A DNA stretch of 44,264 bases from Bryobacter sp. (lineage in GTDB: Bacteria; Acidobacteriota; Terriglobia; Bryobacterales; Bryobacteraceae), in contig JALHNH010000055.1 in NCBI GenBank assembly GCA_022843625.1, positions 1 through 44,264 of the forward strand, in the 5' to 3' direction. A model generated the notes under the pieces. That model was not told the origin of the DNA, searched no databases, and worked only from the letters and a program-made list of their open reading frames with translations. Made by a program: the position numbers and the translations under genes. Every line of letters starts with the position of its first letter. Within the stretch, counting starts at the first letter, position 1. Positions 16,682 to 26,274 of the stretch are shown piece after piece.

Positions 16682-19338
16682 TCTCGCGTGATCCCTTCAT
16701 CCAGGTTCAACATCATGCTGGCCACCATCGTATGAGCCGCCAGCACCGCAACATCAATCTTAGTGTCCCGCGGCGAATCCCCATGTGCCAGTAGATTCCT
16801 CGCCTCTTCCGGGCTCGCTCGATAAGTAGCCAAATGCCGCCCATAAGCCCGATCCAGAATCGCCAACTCCTGCGCATTCGGCGCACGTCCCGTCACCAAT
16901 CGAAAGCCAAACGTAAAGCCCCCGTTAGAGTGAATCACCCGCTCGGCCAGCTTCCGCGAAGCCTCAAGAAAAGTAACGTCATTCATCAGGTTCAAAGCCT
17001 GCAGCGGCGTATTCGTGCGAGACTCGCGAACCACACAAGTCTCCCGCCCCGCCGCATCAAAGTTAGCCATCGAAGGCGGCGGCGAAGTCCGCTTCCAGAA
17101 CGTATAAAGGCTGCGACGATAAAGCCCCTCACCCTGATCCATCTGATAATCGGCCCCACCAGAAAGCTCTTTCCAAAGCCCTGCCGGCTGATACGGCTTC
17201 ACCGATGGCCCACCCACCTTCTCCACCAGCAAGCCCGATACATAAAGCGCCTGATCCCGCACCTGCCCGGCGTCGAGCCGCAGCCGCGGCCCCCGCGCCA
17301 GCAACCGGTTCTCCGGGTCACGAGCCAACAGTTCCGGACTTATCTGCGAACCCTGCCGGTAAGTCGCCGACATCACGATCGTCTTCATCAGCTTCTTCAC
17401 ATTCCAGCCACTATCCATAAACTCAACCGCCAGCCAGTCAAGCAACTCAGGATGCGAAGGCCACTCGCCCTGCGCCCCAAAATCCTCACTCGTCTTCACC
17501 AGCCCAACACCAAACAAGCCTTGCCAGAACCGGTTCACGGTAACGCGTGCCGTCAACGGATTCTTACGATCCACCAGCCACCGCGCAAGCCCCAACCGGT
17601 TATTCGGCAACCCTTCAGGGATCTTGCCCAGCACTGCCGGCACACCCGGTTGCACCACTTCACCCGGACGATCATAGGCCCCACGAATCAGCACGTGCGC
17701 CTCCAGCGGCTGCCCGGTCTCACGCATCACCATCACGGTCGGAATCTGATCGAGAAACGCATCCAGTTCCTTCTGCCGCTGCGCCAGCTCAGTCCAGGCT
17801 TCACTTCCTGTAGCCACCCCGGCCAAAATCGCAATCTCACCTTGAGGCAACACCCGGCCAAAGATCTTGGCATCCTTGGCTCCAACCCGAATCGGCTCCT
17901 TCACCACAAAATCCTGGTTTAACTCATCCACCAGAATCCGCAGCTTCTCGGGCTTTCCGTCCACATAAACCTTCAACCCCGCAGCCAACTTCGAACCATC
18001 AAACGTGAACGCAACATGATGCGTTTCCTCGGGCGCAAACACCCTTTCCGTCTCCACGCGAATCGCATCATCGAGCCACCGCTGTACCAGGTTCACCTGC
18101 AAGCGTCCCTTCGTAACCAGGAAGCCAAACCCCATCGGCTCATCCCCGGCCACCGTCTTCGCCACCACCACTCCGTCCTTCATCGTCATCTGACCAGCGA
18201 CAGTAAACCGGTCGGTATAACTCGGTGCCGCCTTCTCCAGCGGAATCAGATCCGCCGTCGGCTTCCACTTCGAATCGCCCTTCTGGATCTTCCCCCCCGC
18301 CACCTTCACCGCCTTCTTTAGAGCCGCCAGCCGCACCTCCTGTTCGGGCGTAGGAGCATGAAGAAAAGGTGGCGTATTGCCGTACTTGAAATACCGCCCC
18401 CGCTCCCCAATATTGTGGAAGTAAGCAAAGAACTGATAGAAGTCCTTCTGCGCAAAGGGGTCGTACTTATGGTTGTGGCAGCGCGCACACCCAACCGTCG
18501 ATCCAAGAAAAACAGTCGACATCGTCTCCACACGGTCTGCCGCATACTCCGCCAGATACTCCGCCGCTACGATGCCACCCTCACCGTTTCCGCGATGATT
18601 CCGTTGAAAGCCAGTCGCAATCCGTTGCGACAGTGTTGGGTTAGGCAACAGATCCCCAGCCATCTGCTCCACAATGAACTGATCAAAAGGCATGTTCTTG
18701 TTGAAGGCCTCGATCACCCAGTCCCGCCATTTCCACATCATCCGCTCGCCATCGGTCTGATAACCATTCGTATCGGCATACCGTGCCGCATCCAGCCACC
18801 GAGCCGTCATCCGCTCTGCAAAACGAGGCGATGCCAGCAATCGGTCCACCGTAGCCTCATACGGCTCATTCCGTGGCGTTTCCGGCAGGCCGGTTAAGTC
18901 CAGGCTCAGCCGCCGAATCAGCGTTTCTCGTGAAGCTTCAGGCGTTTGCTTCAAGCCTTCCTTCTTGAGTCTCGCCTGAACAAACCCATCGATACTCCCA
19001 CCAGCCTCCCGCACCGGAGGCAAATAAGCCCAATGCATCTGCCAGGGTGCCCCAGCCTCAGCCCACTGGGTCAGGGTCGCAATCTCACCCTCACTCAAGG
19101 GATTCCCAAGATGCTTCGGTGGCATTGTCTTCGCCGCAACGCGGTCCCGGATCAACAGACGTGCAGCACGCGCGGTCTCTTCCTTATCAAGCCGCAGCTT
19201 GATTCCCTTCGACGCCGCGTCACTCCCGTGACAGGTCCAGCATTTATCCGACAATATCGGACGCACCTGCCGGTTAAACTCAGGCCCCTGCCCAAAGAGT
19301 CCAACGGCAATGCCAAAAACGAATAAGCCTCGAATCAT
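16678..19338 (-). CDS. PSCyt1-DUF1549-DUF1553 cytochrome-type protein
   Basis: This is an 886-residue exported protein. A Sec leader (MIRGLFVFGIAVGLFGQ) precedes a PSCyt1 cytochrome-c-like domain with the heme motif CWTCHG and a possible Met ligand in TMPPKHLGNPLS. DUF1549 follows (LSLDLTGLPETPR ... LLASPRFAERMTARWLDAAR ... CARCHNHKYDPF). A concanavalin-like middle region comes next (about residues 385-510, HHVAFTFDGSKLAAGLKVYV). DUF1553 is last (RVTVNRFWQGLFGVGLVKT ... QALNLMNDVTFLEASRKLA). A redox role at the cell surface is plausible from the heme motif but unproven. It lies 21 bp after the glycosidase-like gene and overlaps the DUF1501 gene. Confidence 0.92.
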   Translation of the reverse strand: MIRGLFVFGIAVGLFGQGPEFNRQVRPILSDKCWTCHGSDAASKGIKLRLDKEETARAARLLIRDRVAAKTMPPKHLGNPLSEGEIATLTQWAEAGAPWQMHWAYLPPVREAGGSIDGFVQARLKKEGLKQTPEASRETLIRRLSLDLTGLPETPRNEPYEATVDRLLASPRFAERMTARWLDAARYADTNGYQTDGERMMWKWRDWVIEAFNKNMPFDQFIVEQMAGDLLPNPTLSQRIATGFQRNHRGNGEGGIVAAEYLAEYAADRVETMSTVFLGSTVGCARCHNHKYDPFAQKDFYQFFAYFHNIGERGRYFKYGNTPPFLHAPTPEQEVRLAALKKAVKVAGGKIQKGDSKWKPTADLIPLEKAAPSYTDRFTVAGQMTMKDGVVVAKTVAGDEPMGFGFLVTKGRLQVNLVQRWLDDAIRVETERVFAPEETHHVAFTFDGSKLAAGLKVYVDGKPEKLRILVDELNQDFVVKEPIRVGAKDAKIFGRVLPQGEIAILAGVATGSEAWTELAQRQKELDAFLDQIPTVMVMRETGQPLEAHVLIRGAYDRPGEVVQPGVPAVLGKIPEGLPNNRLGLARWLVDRKNPLTARVTVNRFWQGLFGVGLVKTSEDFGAQGEWPSHPELLDWLAVEFMDSGWNVKKLMKTIVMSATYRQGSQISPELLARDPENRLLARGPRLRLDAGQVRDQALYVSGLLVEKVGGPSVKPYQPAGLWKELSGGADYQMDQGEGLYRRSLYTFWKRTSPPPSMANFDAAGRETCVVRESRTNTPLQALNLMNDVTFLEASRKLAERVIHSNGGFTFGFRLVTGRAPNAQELAILDRAYGRHLATYRASPEEARNLLAHGDSPRDTKIDVAVLAAHTMVASMMLNLDEGITRE

Positions 19339-19359
19339 TTCGTTTTGATTCTTTCACAA

Positions 19360-20436
19360 TTAGCGAGGCAGTATGGGGATCTGAACGTTATAAGAATGCC
19401 CGCGCTTGGCATCTTCATCCACAGCCGCCAGCAGCGCAACCGGCTCACCAGCAGCATTGAATATCAATTGCGGCCGTTCGAGCGAATTCACTTTGCGAAC
19501 ACTCCCATCCGGCATCCGCAATTCTGTCCGGCTCACCAGCGCATTCTTCCCCAATTTCCAGTCCAACCCATCCGCTGACTCCCACAAAGCCAGCGACTTG
19601 CCAGCCTTCGTAAAGTGCCCCGCATTGTCCTTCACCACTGCGTAATAACGTTGCGCCGTATAGTCAAACCAGACAAACGGATCCTCTGCTGGAAAGTCCA
19701 CGCCTGCCGCCAAAAAGATCGGTTTGTTCTGCTTTACAAACGGCCCCGTCGGAGATTCCGCCGTAGCCGTCAAATGCACCACCGGCCCACCAAAAGGCAA
19801 AGGCCGCTTCTGCCCCACCGCCTTATAGATCATCAGCACTCCACCACCCGGCCGCCGCGCAACACTCGGGTTTGAGGTCATCAGTGAATCCGCAGCTTCA
19901 CGGTCGCTGCTCACATCGAGCACTGGCTGGTCAAATCGTTGCCACGGTCCGTTCGGGCTCTCGGCCACGGCTACTCCAATCCGTTGCTGGTTCCGATGTG
20001 TCCAGTTGAGAGTCGTCATCTCAACCCCATCACCCCTGTTCCCCATGTAGTAGAGGTAATACTTTGCCCCAATTCGCAGGATCGTCGGATTATGCGTACA
20101 AAGCCCGTCCCAAAACTCCTTACCGCGCGCCTTCAGCGCCACACCTAGATGCCGAAACGGACCCACCGGCGAATCCCCAACCGCATGTGCAATCTCAGAA
20201 TGAGTCACCCAGGCATAATGCCCAAGCCTCCTCGGCCAACGCGAATAGTAGAGATGATACTTGCCATCATCCCCTCGCATGGCACTGCCGCACCAGATAT
20301 AGTAATCCGGGTCCACAAACTTACCCGACTCCGGCAACACACCCAACCGCGAAGACAAGTCGAGCTCCCGCACATCCTGCCCCTGAGGGGGAGCAGCGAG
20401 CAAAGGCAAGGCAACAATCAGCAGTACAAATTTCAT
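19360..20436 (-). CDS. Secreted five-blade beta-propeller, glycosidase (GH43/130-like)
   Basis: This is a 358-residue protein with a Sec leader (MKFVLLIVALPLLAAP). It shows the repeating motifs of five-blade glycoside hydrolases: DDGKYHLYYSRW, HNPTILRIGAKYYLYYMG, SNPSVARRPGGGVLMIYK, EDPFVWFDYTAQRYYAVVKD, and SLERPQLIFNAAGEPVALL. Recurrent phrases such as SPVGPFRHLG, SPNGPWQRFD and SPTGPFVKQN at blade ends are typical of GH43/GH117/GH130-like proteins. Acidic residues in D/E-P motifs could be catalytic, but I cannot assign a family or substrate. It lies 7 bp after the TonB-dependent receptor gene, consistent with processing of an imported glycan. Confidence 0.8.
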   Translation of the reverse strand: MKFVLLIVALPLLAAPPQGQDVRELDLSSRLGVLPESGKFVDPDYYIWCGSAMRGDDGKYHLYYSRWPRRLGHYAWVTHSEIAHAVGDSPVGPFRHLGVALKARGKEFWDGLCTHNPTILRIGAKYYLYYMGNRGDGVEMTTLNWTHRNQQRIGVAVAESPNGPWQRFDQPVLDVSSDREAADSLMTSNPSVARRPGGGVLMIYKAVGQKRPLPFGGPVVHLTATAESPTGPFVKQNKPIFLAAGVDFPAEDPFVWFDYTAQRYYAVVKDNAGHFTKAGKSLALWESADGLDWKLGKNALVSRTELRMPDGSVRKVNSLERPQLIFNAAGEPVALLAAVDEDAKRGHSYNVQIPILPR

Positions 20437-20443
20437 GATTTTC

Positions 20444-23400
20444 TTAAAACAGCAACTTCAGGCCTAACTGCACTACGCGAGCATCACGAGCCGAGAAGAT
20501 CGCTCCAAAGGTCGCGCTGATATTCTTCCCATCCGGTCCAGGTGAAAAACTCCCCGACGGCGAGCCCCAGTTCACAGTGTTCATAAAGTTGAACGCCTCC
20601 GCCCTGAACTGCAAATTAAACCGTTCCCGGATGCGTGTGCTCTTGAGCAAAGACAAGTCCCAGTTCATCGTCCCTGGTGTTCGCACATCAGGCAACGTCC
20701 TGCCGACGTTGCCCAGAAAGAACTCAACAGGGTTTGAGAAAGCAGTTGTGTCGAACCATCTCGCTCGCGTTGGATCCTCGATCTTTGCGCTCTTACCTGT
20801 CGAGTCCGGCCGGTCCGACACAAAGTTGTTGGCGCCTCGTATGATCAGAGGCAATCCCGTTTGCATGATCCCGATCGAATTCACCTGCCAGCCACCATAC
20901 TTCTTGCCCTTGCCAAAGGGCAACTCATACAGCAGCGTCACTGCCATCCGTTTGCTCACGTCATTGGGGTCGAGCGACCGGTTCAACTGACGATTGAAGT
21001 AACCATCCTGAAAGCCCGATTCACCAGTAGCCTCGAAGCCGAAATCATTGGTCGGTGACAGGTTGCTGTCACTCATCTTCTTGCCTCCTCTAAAGGCCAC
21101 ATTTACAAAAAGGCCAGACCGGAAATTGCGCCTGACGGTCAACTGCAATTGGTGGCTGTTGTAGTTGCCAAGCAGCGGATTCAGCACGCTGATCCCTTGA
21201 TATTGAGGGAAGGGAAGTAGCGTCCGCTCCCTTGTCACCGTAGCCGCCCCAAGCCCTCCAGGCACTCGGCCTGCCAGCGGATTGGCTACGATGTCCTGCA
21301 AGGATCTTCCAAGCTGCCGGCGCTGGTCAATCGAAAGCTGATTGATGTTATAACTGCTCGACGCAAAATGGTTGCCCTTGTTGCCCGCATAGGCGGCTTC
21401 GAAAAACCACCCTGCCATTTCATGCTGCAGCGATGCCGTCCATTGCTGTGTCATCGGAGTTGGGCTCTCCTTCTCGCGTATCGAGATCCCTTGCCCAAGC
21501 AACGCCCCAACTGGCGTTGCTGCGCCTGGTACACCAATCGGCTCGAATGGCAATCCATCCTCAAACCGGAAGGCCCTTCTGCCAGGTGCCAGCGCTGCAT
21601 AGTTCGTATTGGATGTGGAGAAGAACTGCGTGTTGCCAAAGAACGGTCGCCAGAAAATACTCGGGTAGAAGATGCCATAGCCGCCGCGTAAAACCGTCTT
21701 GCCTCTTCCCGTTAAGTCATAGGCCCAACCGAAGCGAGGCGCGAAATCACGGTAGCTCTCTTCCAGAAAGGACCGTGGCTGTCCGCCTTTGCCTGCGAAG
21801 ACCATCGCACCGGCCAGGCCGCTGATCGGGTCGCGCTGTGTGAGATCGAAATTGATCTGCCCGTCGTTACGCTCAATAGGCCGCTGCTGCCAGTCCCAGC
21901 GCAGCCCCAGATTCAGCGTCAGACGGCGAGTCACCTTCCAGTCATCCTGTACAAATCCACTCCAGCTATTGCCTGCCCACGACGCACCGCTCACACGTTG
22001 AGCCCCAGAACTCGCCACCTCACCAAGTAGCATCTGGGCAAGCGCCGATCCGGTTCCTGCGGGAATCTGCGGGTTCGTCGTCAGCCCCCCGAAGTTGTAG
22101 CTTCCTCCGAGATTGGTTCCCTGTTGATTGTTACCCTGCTGGGCTCTGAAGTTCACTCCCAACTTGATCGTGTGATTGCCAATAATCTTCGTCAGCATAT
22201 CTTGCATATCCCAGTTCAAAGAACTGCGAAAGCCTAGCGCTCCACCACCAATCGCGCCAAATCCAAAATCCATCTGCGGAAATGCGATGCCCACCATGTT
22301 GGCCGGCAGCCCCAGCTTGCCCGACCAGTCGCCCGAACTCTGCGAAGCAAAGACAAAGGCCTGCCGGTTGATCCCGACACGCAAGTTGTTCAGTGTGTTC
22401 GGTGAAACGGTGAAGTTATGCGTAGCGACTGCATTGCGATTGGTCTGGTTGTCATCGCGCGCGTCTCCCACCGTCTGATCTGAAAAAATACTCGTATTAA
22501 AGGGGTCATGCTGCGCTTGGGTGTAGCGGACAAAGACGCTGTGGCGGTCACTCAATCGATAGTCCACCCGGCCATTCCACTGTTCCCAGTTGATGCGCGA
22601 TGGGTTACCGTCCTGAAAGTTCTGTTGCTGCGTGAAGTTATTGATCGGCGCTTTGTTTGGCTGGGGAAAGAACGCGAGTATCTTCGGAGTTACCTTGTCA
22701 AAGCGGCTTGAAGGCACGATGTTGCCAGGGAAGAGGGACCTCACCAGCCCGGCACCATTCGGATTCTGGATCGTCGTTGCAGGGTCATAAACCGGGATCA
22801 ATGCACCCGCTGCAGTGCGCAGGTTCGAGAAATTACCATCGCGCCATTCCTGAATCGGCACTGAAGCAAAACGTGGGGAAGACCGTCTCAGCAGGTACTT
22901 CTCATAGTTGATGAATCCGAAGAGCTTGTTCTTAACGATCGGCGCACCCACTGCTCCTCCGAACTGGTTGTAGCGCAGCGGCAGCCTTACCGGTGCAAAA
23001 GTATTGCGAGCATCCATCTTGTCGTTCCGCAGAAACTCATAAAGAGTACCCTTCACCTGGTTGGTGCCCGACTTGGTCACCAGGTTGATCGCCCCGCCAG
23101 CGGTAAAGCCAAACTCCGCCGACATCGGGCCGCTCTGCACCTTGAATTCCTCCACCGCATCCACTGCCGGTGGAATTGAAACCTCACCCACATAGCTCAA
23201 GGTATTGTTGTTGCCATCAAGCATTTGCGAGTTCAGTGCGTTGGGCCCTCCGTTGATGCTCACCGAGGAAAGTGCAATGCCGCGGTCACCGAAGCCCGAT
23301 TGCGCGGGCCCCGAATTCGAAACAACTCCAGCAGTCAGAAACGTGAACGCCAAAGCACTTCGCCCGTTGAGCGGTAGCTCCTGCAAACGCCGGTTATCCA

Positions 23401-23794
23401 CCACTTGCCCCAGCGTCGCGCTGCCGGTATCCACCATGGTAGTCTCCGCGCTCACTGTTACCGTCTCAGCCTGTTGCCCCAACTCAAGCCGAATGTCGAC
23501 TCGTGCGTTCTGTCCTACTTGTAGCGTCAGTCCCGACCGTACAAATTTCTTGAAACCTGCCTGCTCCACGCGCACTTCATAGCGCCCTACTGCAAGCCCA
23601 GGTGCGGTGTAGTTGCCGCTTTCATTGGTAGTAGCCCGAAACTTCGCACCAGTATCGACCTGGATTACATCCACCCGAGCCCCCGCGATCAACGCCCCCT
23701 GAGGGTCGGTAATTGAGCCGGAAATCGTTCCCCCATCCTGCTGGGCAAACAGCGAGAAACTGCACAGGATAAGGAGAAATCTGAGTATAGTCAT
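20444..23794 (-). CDS. Oar-like TonB-dependent receptor with carboxypeptidase-regulatory domain
   Basis: This is a 1116-residue outer-membrane protein. It has a signal peptide (MTILRFLLILCSFSLFAQQ) and an N-terminal carboxypeptidase-regulatory-like domain (about residues 22-105, GTISGSITDPQGALIAGARV ... YEVRVEQAGFKKF). A plug domain follows (about 110-250, LQELPLNGRSALAFTFL, AVDEFKVQSG-type segment, GGAINLVTKSGTN). A long beta-barrel rich in NxxGxNF-type strands ends in VVQLGLKLLF. This is the Oar/CarboxypepD_reg receptor type expanded in Acidobacteria. The ATG at 23794 is chosen over the TTG at 23800. It leads a minus-strand run with the glycosidase-like, cytochrome-type and DUF1501 genes. 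The tRNA-Arg terminator just upstream separates it from the tRNA transcript. Confidence 0.92.
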   Translation of the reverse strand: MTILRFLLILCSFSLFAQQDGGTISGSITDPQGALIAGARVDVIQVDTGAKFRATTNESGNYTAPGLAVGRYEVRVEQAGFKKFVRSGLTLQVGQNARVDIRLELGQQAETVTVSAETTMVDTGSATLGQVVDNRRLQELPLNGRSALAFTFLTAGVVSNSGPAQSGFGDRGIALSSVSINGGPNALNSQMLDGNNNTLSYVGEVSIPPAVDAVEEFKVQSGPMSAEFGFTAGGAINLVTKSGTNQVKGTLYEFLRNDKMDARNTFAPVRLPLRYNQFGGAVGAPIVKNKLFGFINYEKYLLRRSSPRFASVPIQEWRDGNFSNLRTAAGALIPVYDPATTIQNPNGAGLVRSLFPGNIVPSSRFDKVTPKILAFFPQPNKAPINNFTQQQNFQDGNPSRINWEQWNGRVDYRLSDRHSVFVRYTQAQHDPFNTSIFSDQTVGDARDDNQTNRNAVATHNFTVSPNTLNNLRVGINRQAFVFASQSSGDWSGKLGLPANMVGIAFPQMDFGFGAIGGGALGFRSSLNWDMQDMLTKIIGNHTIKLGVNFRAQQGNNQQGTNLGGSYNFGGLTTNPQIPAGTGSALAQMLLGEVASSGAQRVSGASWAGNSWSGFVQDDWKVTRRLTLNLGLRWDWQQRPIERNDGQINFDLTQRDPISGLAGAMVFAGKGGQPRSFLEESYRDFAPRFGWAYDLTGRGKTVLRGGYGIFYPSIFWRPFFGNTQFFSTSNTNYAALAPGRRAFRFEDGLPFEPIGVPGAATPVGALLGQGISIREKESPTPMTQQWTASLQHEMAGWFFEAAYAGNKGNHFASSSYNINQLSIDQRRQLGRSLQDIVANPLAGRVPGGLGAATVTRERTLLPFPQYQGISVLNPLLGNYNSHQLQLTVRRNFRSGLFVNVAFRGGKKMSDSNLSPTNDFGFEATGESGFQDGYFNRQLNRSLDPNDVSKRMAVTLLYELPFGKGKKYGGWQVNSIGIMQTGLPLIIRGANNFVSDRPDSTGKSAKIEDPTRARWFDTTAFSNPVEFFLGNVGRTLPDVRTPGTMNWDLSLLKSTRIRERFNLQFRAEAFNFMNTVNWGSPSGSFSPGPDGKNISATFGAIFSARDARVVQLGLKLLF

Positions 23795-23838
23795 TGCCAA
23801 AAGATTATTTCAGATTTCTGTTTGCGTGTCTACAAAGA

Positions 23839-23868
23839 AAGAGCCCGGCGATTTCTCGCCGGGCTCTT
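23839..23868 (-). terminator. Intrinsic terminator after tRNA-Arg
   Basis: A perfect 13-bp inverted repeat (23839-23851 with 23856-23868, 4-nt loop) is followed on the minus strand by TTTCTTTG. It lies 7 bp beyond the tRNA 3' end and separates the tRNA from the TonB-receptor gene downstream. Confidence 0.85.
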
Positions 23869-23875
23869 GGATCTA

Positions 23876-23952
23876 TGGTGCACCCGGAGGGATTCGAACC
23901 CCCGACCCTTTGGTTCGAAGCCAAATGCTCTATCCAGCTGAGCTACAGGTGC
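23876..23952 (-). tRNA. tRNA-Arg (anticodon TCG)
   Basis: This is a 77-nt cloverleaf on the minus strand. The acceptor stem GCACCTG/CGGGTGC has one T:G pair. The D-arm contains AGCTCAGCTGGATAGAGC. The anticodon stem TTTGG/CCAAA encloses the loop CTTCGAA, giving anticodon TCG, which reads CGA. The T-arm contains GGTTCGAATCC. The CCA end is encoded (TGG at 23876-23878 on the plus strand). A strong hairpin terminator follows. It lies 17 bp downstream of the pnp stop codon on the same strand. Confidence 0.97.
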
Positions 23953-23969
23953 GCTTCGACAATTCTAAC

Positions 23970-26096
23970 CTATTCGGCTCCAGCGCCCTTGAGCTTCTCG
24001 CGTTGCTCACGAAGCAGTGCCTTGCGGCTCAGCTTGATCTTGTTCCCTTCAACTCCAAGAACCTTGACCATGATCTGATCGCCTTCGTTCAGTTCATCAC
24101 GTACCTGACGGACACGCGCTTCGCTGATTTCGCTGATGTGCAACAAGCCATCGGTGCCGGGGATGATCTCCACGAATGCGCCGAAGTCGGCGATGCGAGT
24201 CACCGTGCCAAGGTAGGTCTTGCCCACTTCAGCGACAGCACAGATGTTGTTGATCATGGTGAGGGCCTTCTGCGCAGCAACTGCGTCAGAGGCAAACACC
24301 TTCACTGAACCATCATCTTCAACGTCGATCTTGGCGCCAGTCTGTTCAACGATGCCACGGATGACCTTGCCACCGGGGCCAATCAGCTCGCGGATCTTGT
24401 CGGTCGGAATGTTGACCATGTACATGCGAGGAGCATGCTGCGACATTTCCTTGCGCGGCTCAGAAATGCACTTGTCCATCGCATCGAGCAGGAAGATGCG
24501 GCCTTGACGGGCCTGTTCGAGAGCTTCGGTCAGAAGCTGATTGGATACGCCGAGGATCTTGAGGTCCATCTGCAGGGCAGTGACTGCCTTGCGGGTTCCG
24601 GTTACCTTGAAGTCCATGTCGCCGTAGTGATCTTCAGCACCAGCGATGTCGGTGAGAATGGCGTACTTGTCGCCTTCTTTCACGAGCCCCATGGCGATAC
24701 CAGCAACGGGTTCCTTGATCGGTACACCGGCATCCATCAGCGACAGAGAGCCGCCGCAGACACTGGCCATCGAAGAAGAGCCGTTGGATTCCAGAATGTC
24801 CGATACGCAACGCATCGTGTAGCCGAATTCGGTTGCGGGAGGCAGTACAGCGGCGAGGGCGCGTTCTGCAAGGTTGCCGTGACCGATTTCGCGACGGCCT
24901 GCGCCACGCATGAAGCCGACTTCGCCAACCGAGAAGGCAGGGAAGTTGTAGTGCAGCGTCCAGCGCTTGCTGGTCTCGGTGAAGTCGAGCATTTCGATCT
25001 TCTGTTCGTCGTCGCTGGTGCCGAGGGTGGTTGTTACCAGAGCCTGGGTTTCGCCGCGGGTGAAGAGGCAGGATCCATGCGTGCGGGGCAGTATGCCAAC
25101 TTCCATTTCCAGCTTGCGGATTTCGTCAAAGGCACGGCCGTCGGGACGGCGACGCTTGTCGAGCATTTCAGCACGGAAGATCTGTTCCTTGAGAACGTCG
25201 AAGTACTTGCCAGCCAGAACCTGCTTGGCCTTGAGTTCGTCGGTGGTGCCTTCAAACAATGCTTTTGCTTTGGCCTTGCATTCGTCAACCTTGGCATAGG
25301 ACTCAAGCTTGGAATACTTCTTGGTGTCCATGGCGTCGGTCAGGTCTGCTTTTAGAGCCTTCTCGATTGCGGCGTAGATGGTCTTGTCCATCTCGGGGGG
25401 AGTATAAGCGCGCTTAGGCTTGCCAGCCTTGGCAACCAATTCTTCGATGCCCTTGATGATCGTACGGCAGCACTCAAGGCCGAATTCTACGCAACGCAGA
25501 ACATCTTCTTCAGGAGCGCCCATACCACCAGCCTCCACCATGACGACACCTTCTTTGGTGCCGGCAACCACGATGGAGATCTCGGCGCGCTTGGCTTCGT
25601 CATAGGTCGGGAGGGCAATCAACTTGCCATCGAGAACTGCAACGCGCACAGCGGCGAGGACGTGGTGGAAGGGGATGTCGGACAGCGCGAGAGCAGCACC
25701 AGCACCGGAGAGCGCAAGGATGCCAGGGTCGCGGGTCGGGTCGGCCGAAATGACAAGGCCAACAACCTGGGTATCGTTCAAATAACCTTCGGGGAAGAGA
25801 GGACGGAGCGGACGGTCCATCAGGCGGGCATTGAGGGTTTCTTTCTCGCTCATGCGGCCTTCACGCTTGATGTAGCCGCCAGGGTACTTGCCGGCTGCGT
25901 AAGTATACTCGCGATAGTCGCAAGTGAGGGGGAAAAAGCTTGCAGTGTCTTTGGGCTTTGCATTCGAGCAAGCCGTGGAAAGAACTACGGAATCGCCGCA
26001 ACGGATTACGACAGAACCATTGGCCTGCTTGGCCATCTTGCCGGTCTCGATGGTAATGATATGACCATGGAGATCGATTTCAACTGTATGAATCAT
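23970..26096 (-). CDS. pnp: Polyribonucleotide nucleotidyltransferase (PNPase)
   Basis: This is a 708-residue PNPase, normal length. It has two RNase PH domains: the first near GSVVIRCGDSVVLSTA and PLTCDYREYTYAAGKYPGG, the second near RRPDGRAFDEIRKL, ETQALVTTTLGT and MDFKVTGT. A KH domain (IRELIGPGGKVIRGIVEQTG) and an S1 domain (GTVTRIADFGAFVEIIPG ... LLHISEI) follow. It degrades mRNA 3'-5' phosphorolytically as a trimer in the cytoplasm. AGGAGG lies 9 bases before the ATG. It is downstream of rpsO, the classical rpsO-pnp order, with a terminator-like hairpin between the two. Confidence 0.98.
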   Translation of the reverse strand: MIHTVEIDLHGHIITIETGKMAKQANGSVVIRCGDSVVLSTACSNAKPKDTASFFPLTCDYREYTYAAGKYPGGYIKREGRMSEKETLNARLMDRPLRPLFPEGYLNDTQVVGLVISADPTRDPGILALSGAGAALALSDIPFHHVLAAVRVAVLDGKLIALPTYDEAKRAEISIVVAGTKEGVVMVEAGGMGAPEEDVLRCVEFGLECCRTIIKGIEELVAKAGKPKRAYTPPEMDKTIYAAIEKALKADLTDAMDTKKYSKLESYAKVDECKAKAKALFEGTTDELKAKQVLAGKYFDVLKEQIFRAEMLDKRRRPDGRAFDEIRKLEMEVGILPRTHGSCLFTRGETQALVTTTLGTSDDEQKIEMLDFTETSKRWTLHYNFPAFSVGEVGFMRGAGRREIGHGNLAERALAAVLPPATEFGYTMRCVSDILESNGSSSMASVCGGSLSLMDAGVPIKEPVAGIAMGLVKEGDKYAILTDIAGAEDHYGDMDFKVTGTRKAVTALQMDLKILGVSNQLLTEALEQARQGRIFLLDAMDKCISEPRKEMSQHAPRMYMVNIPTDKIRELIGPGGKVIRGIVEQTGAKIDVEDDGSVKVFASDAVAAQKALTMINNICAVAEVGKTYLGTVTRIADFGAFVEIIPGTDGLLHISEISEARVRQVRDELNEGDQIMVKVLGVEGNKIKLSRKALLREQREKLKGAGAE

Positions 26097-26216
26097 CTAT
26101 TGATTCCTCCTGAGCGCGTCACAACTATAGGACGCGGTGATCTTGAAACAAGATCAAGGAGACGATTTGAATACTGATTGTGCACTCTGCCCTCCGGGAC
26201 AGAGATCAGGCAATAC

Positions 26217-26256
26217 CCCAAAAACGGAAGCAGCCGGAGAAGCGATTTCCGGCTGC
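26217..26256 (-). terminator. rpsO-pnp intergenic terminator
   Basis: On the minus strand a 9-bp perfect stem (26248-26256 with 26230-26238, 9-nt loop) is followed by TTCCGTTTTTGG. It lies 18 bp past the rpsO stop and about 120 bp before pnp. It is likely a partial terminator that sets the rpsO:pnp ratio, with the remaining stretch holding a pnp promoter or processing site (inference). Confidence 0.75.
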
Positions 26257-26274
26257 AAATTTAATTTTAATTGG

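Noticed and set aside
16834..17922. 362-residue plus-strand open frame
   Set aside because: It is antisense to the PSCyt1/DUF1549/DUF1553 gene, Arg/Pro/His-rich and lacking domains; a shadow frame of high-GC coding sequence. The same holds for 15920-16663 and 24435-25355.
23794..24078. Plus-strand open frame across the tRNA-Arg gene and pnp end
   Set aside because: It includes HPEGFEPPTLWFEAK-type translation, which is the familiar antisense reading of a tRNA gene; the rest is antisense to pnp.
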